Source: Agrypnia vestita (lineage: Eukaryota > Arthropoda > Insecta > Trichoptera > Phryganeidae). From it: a stretch of 64,000 bases of DNA. Shown here one piece after another: positions 35,960 to 46,929 of the stretch (positions are counted from its first letter, which is position 1; each line of letters opens with the position of its first letter). The translations under genes and the position numbers were made by a program. The stretch is from the NCBI GenBank assembly GCA_016648135.1, contig JADDOH010000285.1, positions 53,633 to 117,632 of the forward strand. The letters run 5' to 3'. Under the pieces are notes generated by a model, which was given only the letters and a program-made list of their open reading frames with translations, was not told where the DNA came from and did not search any database.

Positions 35960-36035
35960 TAAGGTAATTTTAAATTTATATTTTGTGTATTTTGTAAAAG
36001 CCCATAAGGGCGTTAAATAAATAAATAAATAATCT
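35960..36035 (+). repeat. LINE-type tail with (TAAA)n
   Basis: TTTGTAAAAGCCCATAAGGGCG followed by (TTAAATAAATAAATAAA). Short-unit tails like this end many insect non-LTR elements. No coding part remains. Confidence 0.45.
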
Positions 36036-36349
36036 ATATGTAGTGTACACACCTCTAACCTCACCCCCAAATTTTGCATCTGCGGTGTACGGTGTACAAT
36101 ATTCCAAGTATTAATTCCAAAAAATCCTTAATATCTAAATAGTTCTTCCAGCGCTGAGGGTAACGACAGTTGACAGCCCTTGTGAGCCCCGGTGAGCCAC
36201 CTGTGTGTGTATAATGACTGTGAAGCGTTTCCTTCGTCACCATTTTCCAACATGAATGAACGATTGCTGAATTAATGTTTTAAAATAAACTTCTGGCGAC
36301 AGCATCCTTATAAAAGTGTTGCACAAAAAAAATCTAAAAAAATATGAGA

Positions 36350-36690
36350 TAATATTAATTAGATAAATTATAGAGGTCTCACAGAGACGAAGCTATTTAT
36401 CAGGGGCGTGCAGTGGGAACATCGTAGCATGACTTTTACGTAACCAAATATTTAGAAAAAAATCGGAATACAACATATATTTCGTAATATTTCTATCACA
36501 ATTGTTATCATAGCATTCATATTTTGATATATCATAAAAGTCTGTAGCAAAAATAGTTGATTTATGTTTTTTTTTTCTAAAATATACGTTTACAAAAAAG
36601 GTATGCTTCAATGTTCCTACTGCCTGGTATTTATATGGGAAACATGTATGGAAGTCTTTATAGAGTGACCACAAGGTATGTAAGTACGTT
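36350..36690. repeat. Dispersed repeat interrupted by a hAT-like insertion
   Basis: GATAAATTATAGAGGTCTC...GACGAAGCTATTTAT resumes after the insertion as GTATTTATATGGGAAACATG. An uninterrupted version lies at 52285-52365 (GACGAAGCTGTTTATATGGGAAACGTG). Confidence 0.75.
36401..36626. mobile_element. 226-bp hAT-like MITE with 8-bp target duplication
   Basis: The termini CAGGGGCGTGCAGTGGGAAC and GTTCCTACTGCCTG are inverted. Flanks CTATTTAT (36393-36400) and GTATTTAT (36627-36634) form an 8-bp duplication with one change. The paralogous empty site at 52315-52322 (CTGTTTAT) shows the pre-insertion state. Eight-bp duplications and CAG-type ends fit the hAT superfamily. Confidence 0.8.
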
Positions 36691-36779
36691 CTTAGAACAT
36701 ACATATAAAAATACTATTGAAATAGGATAATAATTTTGATAGGAATATTACGAGACACGTAGGTATTTTATTTCTTTTT

Positions 36780-37420
36780 TTTTCAAAATATGTATACGCT
36801 TACGTAAATGTTATCTTCAATATTCTCGCTGTACCAAAACATACTTCTTACTATTGTAAGAATTAGCGACTATTAGATATATTATTACACTTTAATAAAT
36901 TTAGAGTTATTCTTTTGTGTAGTACCTACTGTTTGCTACATAGACCTAATGCTGATAAATTTGATATGCCGGGCAAGCAGGAATATACTAGCTAGAGAAA
37001 GTTCCAACTAAATAGGTAGGTACCTACCTACTTGATTATTATTAAGAAAATATTTGTTTGTGCGGTGGTCTTTAATCTTCGTTCAAACTGTCCTTTGGAC
37101 CCGCGCTTGTTCGATTTAAGTAGGTATTTATATATAATATAAAATTTTGATACAATTTGAATTTACTTATAATTTCCCTAAAAACATCGATGACTATCAA
37201 TGTCGTTGCAAGCTCGCCGTGGACGATCTTGAGGAGTGTGAAATGTACGCTGTACGAGTGATTTCTATCTTAAATTTTCTGAATTTTTTTAATGCGAATC
37301 ATTTTTGTAGCGTTGATACGATCTTAAATAGTATCGTCGGTTGAGCGCACTGCTAAAAGAGCCGCTCTATGAGTATTCGGCTAGATATGGGTTTTGGAAT
37401 ACAATATCAAGTGCTCGACG
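36780..37420. other. Non-coding stretch
   Basis: A decayed piece of the CAGTGGCGTGCA family is visible near 36770-36835 (GCTTACGTAAATGTTATCTTC). From 37140 onward it is unique. A 65-codon open frame at 37147 has no domain. Confidence 0.4.
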
Positions 37421-37439
37421 TGTGATGAATGCAGCACGA

Positions 37440-37640
37440 TTAACCATTTGAAATAATCGGCGGGACTGTCCGCAATTTGAGCCGAGTCGTCCTGTCGGGG
37501 GGCGGGAGACGCGGCGGCGCCTTTGTGCTGATCTGCGATGCCGGCGCGTGATAGGCAGATAGCGCCGCTCCCGACTGCCGACTCCTCGCCCCTGGCTGCT
37601 GGCTGCAGGCCTGTGCCGCTGCAGGGGCACTCAATTATTC
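37440..37640. promoter_or_regulatory. G+C-rich island upstream of vestigial
   Basis: CpG-rich unique block (GGGGGGCGGGAGACGCGGCGG; CTGCAGGCCTGTGCCGCTGCAG). Overlapping frames in several phases are compositional. Regulatory function is inference. Confidence 0.35.
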
Positions 37641-37805
37641 GTGATCCCTGATAGATTCGCTGTTCGCGCAACTTTTCTTGTAGTCAATGTTAAAGGCATG
37701 TCACTCGTGACTATATACGCACCATCACCGCATAACCAGGAAAAACTGTGCAAAGCTATAATTTGATTGAAATATATGAGTAGCTTGTTTAAAACCAGTA
37801 AAAAT

Positions 37806-37860
37806 ATTGATACCACACGTATTCCGTGTTCGCATCTCTATTAAAAAAATACATATTTTT
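37806..37860 (+). mobile_element. SINE tail fragment
   Basis: ACACGTATTCCGTGTTCGCATCTCTATT matches the 3' body of the SINE at 35770-35940 in opposite orientation and is followed by an A tract. Confidence 0.6.
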
Positions 37861-37869
37861 AGATACTCC

Positions 37870-39120
37870 CCATAATACGAGCAAAAACTAGAGCTTATGG
37901 GAGGAGTATTTACAAGCCAAATTAAAGTACAAAAGCAGAAACCATTTAGAAGTAGTAATTTTTTATGAAACCATTTGAGTCTAAAATCTAGGTTTTGACT
38001 CCTTTCTTAAACTGTTCGTATTTCGTAATGTTCTTTCTTGAAATTTGTTTTACGACAACAATGTGTTGTACCATTTAACTCCCGAGTATGTATAATGATG
38101 TTGTGCCATGGTGGTTCTTAAAGTTGGTATCTTTATTTGCTCCTTTGTTCTATGTCTATTACTTATACAGTCTAAGGGCTGAGATTTATTTATAAAATAA
38201 TCTTTGTTAATTTTGGCGTAGGGAGTTTGTTTTGTATATTTTTGTGAGTGAGGGTACCTACATTAAATTCTTGAAATATATTTACAGTAGGATAGTCATA
38301 AGGTTTTTTGAGAATCGTTTACATAATTCTTTTTTTATTATGATTAATGACTGATGATGATTAATTAATGGTGGACTTATAAGCCCCTCCTCACCCAATA
38401 ATACCAAACTGTAAGAGGGACACCAACGCGCAATACACCACTTTAATAGTATTTTTGTTTAATACATTGCGTAGATTGTAAAAAACATTGATCAGTTTTC
38501 TCAATCGATATATTAAGTTTCTTCAATGGCAAAGTAACGTTGTGGTACTATTTATTACATTTATATTAGTGAAAAGAAAGCGCTTTTTGTAAAATCACTA
38601 TTTATTAAATAATCAACATGTTTCCGGGCTAGTGCTGTCCGTTCATCAACGATACAATGCCTAGGTACTAAAAATTAAAATCGGGATTACCTACGGACAT
38701 CAACGAAAACAAAAAATGGTTATTTGAAAAGAATAGGTAACTAATTAGAAAGTAATGTGACCAAATTTAGACAACTTTAAGGTTGTAAAAAAGAACTGGT
38801 TATTTATACCTAATATTTAATTTTCTATTAATTAATACCTTACCTATCTAATTTCTAAAATTTCTAATTTATCTATCTGTAATTTTATGTTATTTTGTGA
38901 TATGTAAAATTTTTAAACCCCTGTAAATATTAAAACTTACCAAAACAAGATCACAAAAAACATCTGAAATATTCCTTAATTCTAATTTATTTATTTATTT
39001 ATAATAAACGCCCAACTAAGCTTTTACAGTACAAGAAAATTAAAAGGATTTTTGTATACTAACATAAAACACGTGTTGCGGTACCGAAATAATTAAAAAT
39101 AATAAAATTAATGAACAGTA
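37870..39120. other. A+T-rich non-coding DNA
   Basis: No gene recognised. A TTATTTATTTATTTATAATAAACGCCC tail-like stretch near 38985 suggests the end of a minus-strand LINE or SINE. Confidence 0.45.
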
Positions 39121-39130
39121 CATATAAACG

Positions 39131-40275
39131 ATGATTAGTACGCACTAACTAACTAACTACTAACTAACCATCACGCCGTTTCCCTGCAGGGGTAGGCAGA
39201 GAGGATTGAACGCCACACTCTTCTATCCTGGCACACCACTTTTGCTTCGGCCACATTCATACATCTTCTCATACACGTTCTACGATTGTTGCGGCTTTTA
39301 ACAGGGCCATCCTCAAATACTTGTAGTACCTGATCGTGCCAGGTCTTTCGCGGACGCCCTCTATTCCTGTTGCCTTCAACATTCGCCTCATATATTTTCT
39401 TAACCATCCTTTCCTCGTTCATACGTTCCACATGACCAAACCATCTCAGCACTCCTTTCTTTATTCTATCTACCACACTACAGCCAGCATTGCATTCACT
39501 TCTAATTTGTTCATTCCTCACTCTATCGACCAAAGATTTTCCACACAAGCGTCTTAGTGACCGCATTTCCACCGCATTCAGTCTACTTTCATTCCTCCCT
39601 TGCTAATTCCAGGCTTCATTTCCATACATAAGGGTTGGCACTAGAACGTCATTATGTACCGCTAGTCTTGCTTCTTTTGACAGATTCTTATTGGCCATAA
39701 TTGCATTTAGTGCACCATTAACTTTGTTACCCGCAGTCACTCTCCTTTCGATATCATTCTCAGCCTTGCCGTCTCTACTAAACATAGTTCCCAAATACAC
39801 AAACTCGTTCACTTGTTCTAAGCATTCGTTGTTTATAATTACATCACACTTAGTCACTAGTCGTCTCTCTCGAATACCATCACCTTCGATTTGCTGACAT
39901 TCATCAGAAGTTCACTCTGCATGCATACATCGGACATCCTGGATACCAAGCACTGCAGATCAGCTTCACTGTTAGCCACTAATACTGCATCGTCTGCGTA
40001 TAGCAGACAGGATATGGTGAGTCCGTCCATTTTCGCTCCAACTTCTAGATCCTTCAGTTCTTTCATACAATTATCCATATACAGGTTGAAAAGCCATGGT
40101 GACATTACGCATCCCTGTTTGACACCTTTTGTAATATCAAACCATGATGTGAATGTCCCATTAATTCTCACGCAAGCACTACTTCCTTCGTACAGGGATG
40201 CAATTGCCTGTATGAGTTTACTCTTCACCCCATATTCAGACAAAACCTTCCATAACTTTCGTCTTATCACTACTT
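39131..40275 (-). mobile_element. RTE-like LINE, 5'-truncated, with broken RT
   Basis: Minus-strand non-LTR element. The frame from 40275 carries the RT palm: GVKQGCVMSPWLFNLYMD, then LLYADDAVLVANSEADLQ with the catalytic YADD. A frameshift at about 39857 is followed by EQVNEFVYLGTMFSRDGK (the FxYLG motif), then a TAG in AWN*QGRN at about 39603, then the C-terminus RWFGHVERMNEERMVKKIYE ... GRPRKTWHDQ ... ETA. The 3' end is a TTAGTTAGTAGTTAGT-type tail (39131-39172). The endonuclease part is missing. The RTE assignment rests on the FVYLG and GHVERM phrases. Confidence 0.85.
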
Positions 40276-40454
40276 ATCTAGTACGCACGCAAACAGTAAT
40301 AATTAGAGACCTTTAAAATAGAGATAATTAAGTCAATATAAGATACCTAAGAAGATAAAATAAATAAAAAATTAAACATAAAAGATAAAATCAAAACATA
40401 TTTAAAAGGAAAATGAACAATAATAAGGATAGGTACTTTAAAATAAATAAGAAA

Positions 40455-40667
40455 AAGATGGCGACCACGGAAGACGTGGCATAACCAAATTAACCAGATA
40501 CTGGAATATGGTCCTGTTAGAAGTCTGAACAACCGTCGAGCTTGCATGCGAAGATGTATGAATGTAGACGAAGCGAAAGTTGTATGTCAGGACAGAAGAG
40601 TATGGCGCTCTATCCTCTCTGCCTACCCCCTCGGGGAAACGGCGTGATGGTAAGTAAGTAAGTAAGT
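40455..40667 (+). mobile_element. RTE-like LINE 3' fragment with (TAAG)n tail
   Basis: Reads GRPRKTWHNQINQILEYGPV then CMRRCMNVDEAKVVCQDRRV and ends ETA, TGA at 40645-40647, then TAAGTAAGTAAGTAAGTAA. It lies head-to-head with the longer copy 180 bp away. Confidence 0.8.
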
Positions 40668-40679
40668 AACTAACTATAA

Positions 40680-41155
40680 TATGTAATTCTTCTTATAAAG
40701 ATATATTATGTGTTAGCATGTATTGTGTATTAAGTTCACACGCAAATAATTCAAATTTTGTTAGTACTTTAACTAGAACCATCTAGCGAAAGAATTTAAA
40801 AGTAACTAATGAAGCCGAGCATGTGTAGGTATTACATTATTTTTCGTAAAAATATCGCAAACCTTCAAGGGCTAAACTTTTCCGCCACACGGTGTTCAAA
40901 ATATTTTCAACTATATAGCGCAAATATGTATTTAAAACATATCAATATATTTTCAGGCCTTCCGTTAACAATATAAAAATTTTCCCGAGAAGAGAAGTAT
41001 TTTTTCTGAAGAAATATTCGTCCTTTCGATCGTTTTATTCACATTTTTAGTTTAATTTAATTATTCAGGAACCATACTTTCTAAAAAATAGGTAACTATT
41101 TCACCGATAAAAAGTATTGTCGAAATAATTGTAAATGACTGTCCCGATATATTTT
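40680..41155. other. A+T-rich non-coding DNA
   Basis: Nothing recognised. Confidence 0.5.
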
Positions 41156-41159
41156 TTAA

Positions 41160-41745
41160 AATATATAAGGCTGGACGTTCACAAGGTGGATATTTCATAA
41201 GGTCTATATTTCAGCGTTTTTTTTTTTTTACGAAAATGTGTATTAATCATTTATATCAGAATGTATATTATAAACTGCATTTTTTAGAACAATAACTTAT
41301 ATAAAACCTGTGTTCTTATATAGAAGTAATAAAGTGAACATTATTTACAAAAATTAATAAAATATAAGCATTAATCGACAGGCCGCGACCAAAAAAATCG
41401 TTTTTAGTGTCTTTTAATGAATATTTATATGTACGCATAATATTTTTTTATACGTATGAAATATACTCCATTATCCTAAATCCGTACTTAGATAATTAAG
41501 AAATATTCAATATTAATAAAGTAATAATGTTTTAAATTTGCAAGAAATTTTTACGTTTTTTGTTGATTTTAAAACACTTTTTATTTGTATAAAGAGATTA
41601 TTTTAAACAGTATAGGTATTCTATATATTCCCATATTTTGAGGCTTTAATAAAAACACCTTAATTATTATTTAAAAATAAAAATTACAAATTATGAAATA
41701 TGCCAATAAATTACGACGCTGACAACGGCATTCTGTTTTATAATT
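41160..41745 (-). repeat. Three-copy dispersed repeat, copy B (inverted)
   Basis: Complement of the 13.6-kb copy (AAGCATTAATCGACAGGCC, TTTTAAAACACTTTTTATT). At its right end it also shares CGGCATTCTGTTTTATAATTACGT with copy C. Confidence 0.7.
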
Positions 41746-42151
41746 ACGTAGATAGAAATATGCATTTGTAGTACATGTTAAGCTTAGGTACGCAGAAAAT
41801 ATTTTTAATTAGGTATGTAAATGAATCAGTGATGAACCTTAAGAATGCCACCGGTTCATTAAGCTAATTTTGTAAACCGCCTCTTTACCGCACATAGATA
41901 CTTAATGCAATTTTAATTTTTGTTCCCGTGTTAAATACCCATATTATTTGTCCTGATTTGATGGGCTCGAGATAAATTGCAAAAAGTTATTTTAAACCTT
42001 TATATTTAAATTATTTTAAGCTGAGCAACATTTCGCAGTATCCTGCATCGTAACTTTTAACGAGGGGTTTCCAATTTTAGCAACCGGTTCGCGCAAACAC
42101 CGAAATGAATTGGCGAGCATTATTCCTAATTTAATAATCTTTTTGTTTCAG

Positions 42152-42533
42152 GGAACTCGCAGTTGGCTCTAAGTTAATACAGTGCCATCAAGAATACCTC
42201 AACAAGTGAAGAAAACTATTTTCGTATAGGTGTTGCAGTTCAAAAACGATCGTACTACACTCTTGTTGTGTTGCATTTGTTCTTTTGTGACGCCGTCGGC
42301 CGTTTAGACAATCGTAACGTAAATAAGAAACTCGGTTACAGTGAATACGTGACATGTGATAGGGGGGTCGGTGAGAAGTGACATTCGAGGTTGGCCCCGA
42401 GAGAAGAGGGAAGAGAGGAGAGAGAAGGAGAACCGTGGCGGCGGGCAGCGTGGGCTGGGCGGGCGGCGTGGCGGCCGGCAGCGTGGGCTGGGCGGGCGGG
42501 CGCGCGCGCCACGAGCCGCGCCCCGAGCTGGCC
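42152..42533 (+). other. vg: vestigial 5' untranslated part of first coding exon
   Basis: A pyrimidine-rich acceptor, AATCTTTTTGTTTCAG, ends at 42151, so an upstream non-coding exon must exist. The 382-nt leader turns extremely G+C-rich at its 3' end. It holds a 33-bp tandem duplication (42434-42466 and 42467-42499, one substitution). The frame of the CDS is closed upstream by TGA at 42372 and has no ATG before 42534. A minimal upstream ATG-TGA pair lies at about 42354. Confidence 0.7.
42434..42499 (+). repeat. 33-bp tandem duplication in vestigial leader
   Basis: Two adjacent copies of CGTGGCGGCGGGCAGCGTGG... differing by one G/C. The unit is a multiple of 3, so in the CDS phase it would add the same 11 codons twice without a shift. 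Confidence 0.9.
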
Positions 42534-42647
42534 ATGGGCTGCCCCGAGGTCATGTACGGGGCCTACTACCCCTACCTGTACGGGCGCGCCGGCGGCCGCG
42601 CGGGGCCCGCCTTCGCGTCGCCCTTCAGCGCGCACCAGTACGACAGG
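42534..42647 (+). CDS. vg: Vestigial, first coding exon (38 codons)
   Basis: Transcriptional cofactor that binds the TEAD protein Scalloped and selects wing identity; nuclear. The exon encodes MGCPEVMYGAYYPYLYGRAG followed by GRAGPAFASPFSAHQYDR. CPEVMYGAYYPYLYGRAG is the nearly invariant N-terminus of insect Vestigial (Drosophila has the same string before a Phe/Tyr-rich segment ending in QYER). The start ATG at 42534 has an optimal Kozak context (GGCCATGG) and is the only ATG in frame. The exon ends in phase 0 at AGG|GTGAGT. The segment after GRAG differs from Drosophila. The conserved TONDU motif that contacts Scalloped is not in this exon. Confidence 0.93.
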
Positions 42648-42959
42648 GTGAGTCCCGTCACTATCGACACTACTTATTCTCTGTTACCTTTTTCAAACAA
42701 TATCATTAAATCAGTAATCTTTTAAGCACCTACCTACCTAAACGTGAAAGGAAGAGGTATTCTTTAAAATACGATTTCATTTAATTTAATATTTGGATAA
42801 TTTATACAGCGCCGTTTTCGCGAATACTTACCTCAAAGGCGCTTTACACCGAAAAATTATCTTACAAAACAACTTACTGCTAAAAAACTTATCTACTATA
42901 TTACTTATTCACCAGGTGGCATGCGAGAAATGGAATTCAAGTTCAATACTATAATAGTT

Positions 42960-43260
42960 GGGAGTGCCTGAAAGAATTAGGTGTTTTCGCGGAGTGCACA
43001 CTAGGAGTGGAACATTAGCTAGTGTTGTTGTGGTCAGATTCTATATATAGGTTTTTATAGGATTGTCTAAATAAATGCGTCTTTAGTTGTTTTTTGAACT
43101 GTGGAAAGCTGTCTGTTTGTCTCAGTTTATTAGGTAGTTTGTTCCATAACTTTGGTCCAGCCACCGCGAAAGCACGATCACCGAAATTAGTTTTGTGGAC
43201 GCGAATAAAATGGTTGAATCTCCCACATTTGAATAAACGGTTTTTGTTATCTTCATATTA
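42960..43260 (-). mobile_element. CR1/L2-type LINE ORF2 C-terminal fragment
   Basis: The minus strand reads CGRFNHFIRVHKTNFGDRAF then AVAGPKLWNKLPNKLRQTDS then FKKQLKTHLF. This is the well-known C-terminal block (FGDRAFxxxGPxLWNxLP...FKxxLKTHLF) after the RT domain of CR1/L2-like LINEs. Neither the RT palm nor a tail is preserved. It lies inside vestigial intron 1, antisense to the gene. Confidence 0.8.
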
Positions 43261-43319
43261 CATGGAACTTGTAACCTACTTGCCTATATATTTAATTTTT
43301 ATTTTATTTTTATTTTAAA

Positions 43320-44450
43320 TAGATTTAAACAAGCAGATTATTCTTTAAGGCTAATTACAAAAAGTTTTTTTAAACTAAACAGTAGGTATTTTTTTTATAC
43401 AAAACTACCCAAGTTTATTCTCGTGTTTGAATTGGGGAGTACGCACATTTTGGTTTAAATAAATTAGGTAGGTACCTATATAACAAAGATCAAGAAGACT
43501 CTTGAGGAGTCCAAGACCCTCCAGGGGTTCAAGCCAACAGTGATTTGATGATGAGGTCCAGACATATGATGCAATATTTAAATAAATATTAAATAATTAT
43601 TGTAAAGTACCTATTAGGTATTATACGTTTTACATGATCATAACTTAATAGAATTACATCAACATTACTTAATTTCAATAAATTCAGTTAATAGATAGAT
43701 ACACGGGGTACAGTTATGAATTTATCTACTACATACATTCTACAAATTATGGTTAGCAATAATAGATCTGATTATATTCATAAATATTATAAGAAATGCA
43801 GTAATAATAGAATGCAACAATGGCACGAGTGTCTTGTTGCCATTTAAATCAATTCAATAAATAGATAGTAATAAAATTGTGTGAAGTAACTTCATAGGAA
43901 AATGTAGGTATAAGATGAATATTGCATAAGGTAATGTAGGTGTAAGATGAATATTGCATGATTAAAATATTTCCTATAGGTACTAATATAAGATAATATT
44001 TCTAGACGCTAATTACGAGAATGAGTGATTTGATTTTATATTATTAATATTTAAAGCATTAACTTTGTGGTTAGACATTATAACAGAGTGTTAGTTAACT
44101 TAGTAAAGTTACTAAGTTAATAACACTCTGTTGATTTGAATTTAATAGACATGTTCCATATATTTTTTTATAAGGTGTACGTATAACTTATATGTGTAGC
44201 GAAATATACTTTATATAATATATTTGAATTTATAATATAAATCTTTTCTTCCGAATTCGAATAATTTTTATCATAAAAAAATTCAGGTACCTACGTACCC
44301 ACATGGTTTGAATGCGACCCTGCGCGACCGTTTTAAAAACTAGCTGAGATTTTTACCGGAATCCATGTCACACCAACATTCTCACAATTATCAAATTAAG
44401 AAAAATATTTTGTGTTCACCCAGAACAAATTTCGATTTTTCGACTTTTAC
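43320..44450. other. A+T-rich intronic DNA with one hairpin and a SINE piece
   Basis: A hairpin of about 25-bp arms, AACAGAGTGTTA...TAACACTCTGTT, lies at 44082-44132 with almost no loop. The minus-strand SINE body (TTTTACCGGAATCCATGTCAC) is recognisable at about 44350-44410. Confidence 0.6.
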
Positions 44451-44462
44451 TATCTTAGCTTA

Positions 44463-44832
44463 GGGAAGGTTCGTACGCTACGTGGTTCCATTTTGAATCC
44501 TTTTGAACCCCTCCCTTCCACCCACGTAGCCCTAACGTGGCTTTTGCTTTGAACCTCCCGCCCCCTGGAGGAACGTAGTTTCTTACTATGAATTCCAGAA
44601 GATATTTGTGCTGTGTTCTCTTACCGAAATCTTTTATAATTATTCATGATATGCAAATCGATCTGCTCAGATTTGTCAATCGCACATTCTGTACCTTTTA
44701 AATTGTGCCAAATAATACCTAATTACGTCGCTCGACACTACACCCCCCCCCCCTCTCCCCACGTAGCCCAGCGTAGCATTCTACCTAACCTCCGCATGTC
44801 TTGATCAGGCCACGTGGTTTATGGACGCTCCC
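44463..44832. mobile_element. 370-bp DNA element with TTA target duplication
   Basis: GGGAAGGTTCGTACGCTACGTGG at the left and CCACGTGGTTTATGGACGCTCCC at the right are imperfect inverted termini. TTA occurs on both sides (44460-44462 and 44833-44835). GGGAGCGTCCATAAA-type ends with CCACGTAG words and C-runs are a common insect DNA-transposon pattern (PIF/ISL2EU-like by duplication length). It has no coding capacity. Confidence 0.65.
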
Positions 44833-45344
44833 TTACATAGATGACTGCCTTAGCTCCAGATAAGAGAATTTGAACCTGCAAAATAATAAATAGTGTACGT
44901 AATACGCAGGCCTAACGAAAATAATTATACGTCAAATAATGCTGTTGCGCGAAGAGAAAATATTGTTTTTTAAATTAAATCAGGGAAAAAACGCCAATTT
45001 CAAATAGGTTTTAATTGATGTAGCTCAAATTATATCGTTTTGTTTTGACATCAAGTAATGATTCCTCTATACGGTTCAACATAGTTATAGGTGCTTGAAT
45101 GTATTTTTAAGCTTTTTCTATCCATTTTCCTTTTTAGGCGCTTGATTTAAAATGTATTACAAATTCAGTCAATTATTTGCTACGTAGCCAAACATGTTAG
45201 AATATTCTAAAAGTGTGATAGAAGTGAAAGTAAAGAAAAGCAGATGTTGTTTATGATTGAAAATTAAATATTTGAATATCTCAGAAAAAATTAATATTTG
45301 TTTTTTTTTATCAATTGATTGAGCAACTTTGTAGATTGACATTA

Positions 45345-45905
45345 AAAAACAAGATTTTATTATTTGTATGTATCTACTTATAAGTATTTTATTAATTACA
45401 CCTACATGTTTCGGAAAAACCTTTCGAACGTCGAAAATCCAATGTAAAAGTAAAAGAGCATTTGAGATATCTGAATAATCATGGTTTTTCTGAATTTTAA
45501 ATCATTTATTAGAAAATGATCACGGTTTTCATAAAAATTAGGACTTTCTATTTTACACAATATAAACAATTTTGGTCTGAAATTGAATAATTTAGAATCA
45601 TTAGAAATTAGTGAAGTATCTATGTAATAGTTAACAAAATATTATTAATATAATCAATTAAATTTAAGTAGGTACTAGCCCAATTCTAAATTTTTTTCCA
45701 TTGATTGTGTGTACTCAAGAACTTAAACAAAGCAATAATATTTAAAAATGATTTTTCAAATAATTTAGAAAAACAAAATACATTATTCATTTAGATATTT
45801 TGACATTTATAAAACACCCTGACGATGGAAAAGTTTTTACGAAACATGTTGCTGTAATTAATAAAATATAAATAGATACATATAAATAATAAAATCAATT
45901 GTTAA
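45345..45905. mobile_element. Foldback/MITE copy 2 (ATTACACCTACATGTTTCGG family)
   Basis: Inverted ends TTAATTACACCTACATGTTT/ CGGAAAAACCTTT... and ...GAAACATG...GTAATTAATAAAATA. The interior is nearly identical in order to 22466-23045 (ATCACGGTTTT, AATTAGGACTTTCTATTT, AATTGAATAATTTAGAATCA) but lacks the TA microsatellite. Confidence 0.8.
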
Positions 45906-45909
45906 TTAA

Positions 45910-46690
45910 TATTTGGCCCAGTGCACGCAAAAGACCCCAATAAATAAAATATAAAATGATAGAAGTATATTCAATTGGCTACCCTATTAGTTAAAAGTAG
46001 TAATAGGTACTTGAATAAAAAAACTTGAATAAAAAAACATAATAATTGGCTTGCCTTTAAGAGAAGTCTTTCCTTTTCTTGAAATAACTAACAGAGCACG
46101 TCAGAGTTATGTTATTACTCTCAGAAATCAACGGATGTATTCTTTTGCCCAGTGAAGTAGCAGAAAACCTTGTTTCTGTATTTATGTAGATACCTACTTG
46201 ATAAATTGACTCAGAAATTTTATTAAAAGGTTTTCTGAAGACATGAACCTTATACCTAGGTAGATTTTCAAAAAAATAGATTTACCCTTAGTTGAAGGTC
46301 TTTAAAAATGTACAATTTTATCCTTATTATCGTTTTTTTTAATTATATCAGTAGTCATACGAATTCATAAAACGAGTATTAACTAATGTTTGTGTAAAAT
46401 GTGAATCTTTTATGCCTAATTAACAAACAATTTGTAATTCTACACGAGTATTTTTTTCGGTATCAATAATCCCACTTAATGACATTTAGGTAACAATGTT
46501 CAAATAGGAAAAAAAGCAAATATACTTTATAGCTAAACTAAAAATATTAAAGATTTTTTTAGTATTTCTTATATTTTTTTGAAAAAAAATTAGTACAAAA
46601 ATATTTTTTTCACAGATTTTAAATATTAATTTAAAAATTGAGGTTAAATTTTTATTTTTGTTTTACTATTAGCTAAGAAAAATAAAAATA
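45910..46690. other. A+T-rich intronic DNA
   Basis: Nothing recognised, apart from long A and T tracts flanking the Tc1 remnant. Confidence 0.5.
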
Positions 46691-46704
46691 AAAATAATTT
46701 GTTG

Positions 46705-46915
46705 GTCTTCCTTAATTTTTAATCACGGTTTCAATACGTCTTGGCATGGAATTCACAAAATTTGGGAGATTCTGAAATTTTCTTATACCAACCATTTTCA
46801 ATAATTTTGTCGAGGTTTTCTTTAAACGATGGCTTCAATATATTTATATCAGTGGTTATTTCGTGCCAAGGTTCTCCATAGGATTCAGGTCAGGTCTGTT
46901 TCTGGATGTTATTAT
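46705..46915 (-). pseudogene. Tc1-like transposase C-terminal remnant
   Basis: On the minus strand the frame reads RPDLNPMENL, loses one base where LWHEI should follow, then continues ITTDINILKPSFKENLDKII, ENGWYKKI and NSMPRRIETVIKN before TAA. SPDLNPIENLW (around the second-to-third acidic residues of the DD34E core) and SMPRRxxxVIKxxG are signature phrases of Tc1/mariner transposases. The N-terminal helix-turn-helix part and the first Asp are absent, and a frameshift is present. Confidence 0.8.
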
Positions 46916-46929
46916 CCCATTATTTTTCA

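Noticed and set aside
37367..37671. Three overlapping minus-strand open frames.
   Set aside because: G+C-rich composition artefact with no recognisable protein feature.
42188..42725. Minus-strand and alternative-frame open readings over vestigial exon 1.
   Set aside because: Shadows of the G+C-rich vestigial leader and exon; only one frame gives the conserved N-terminus.
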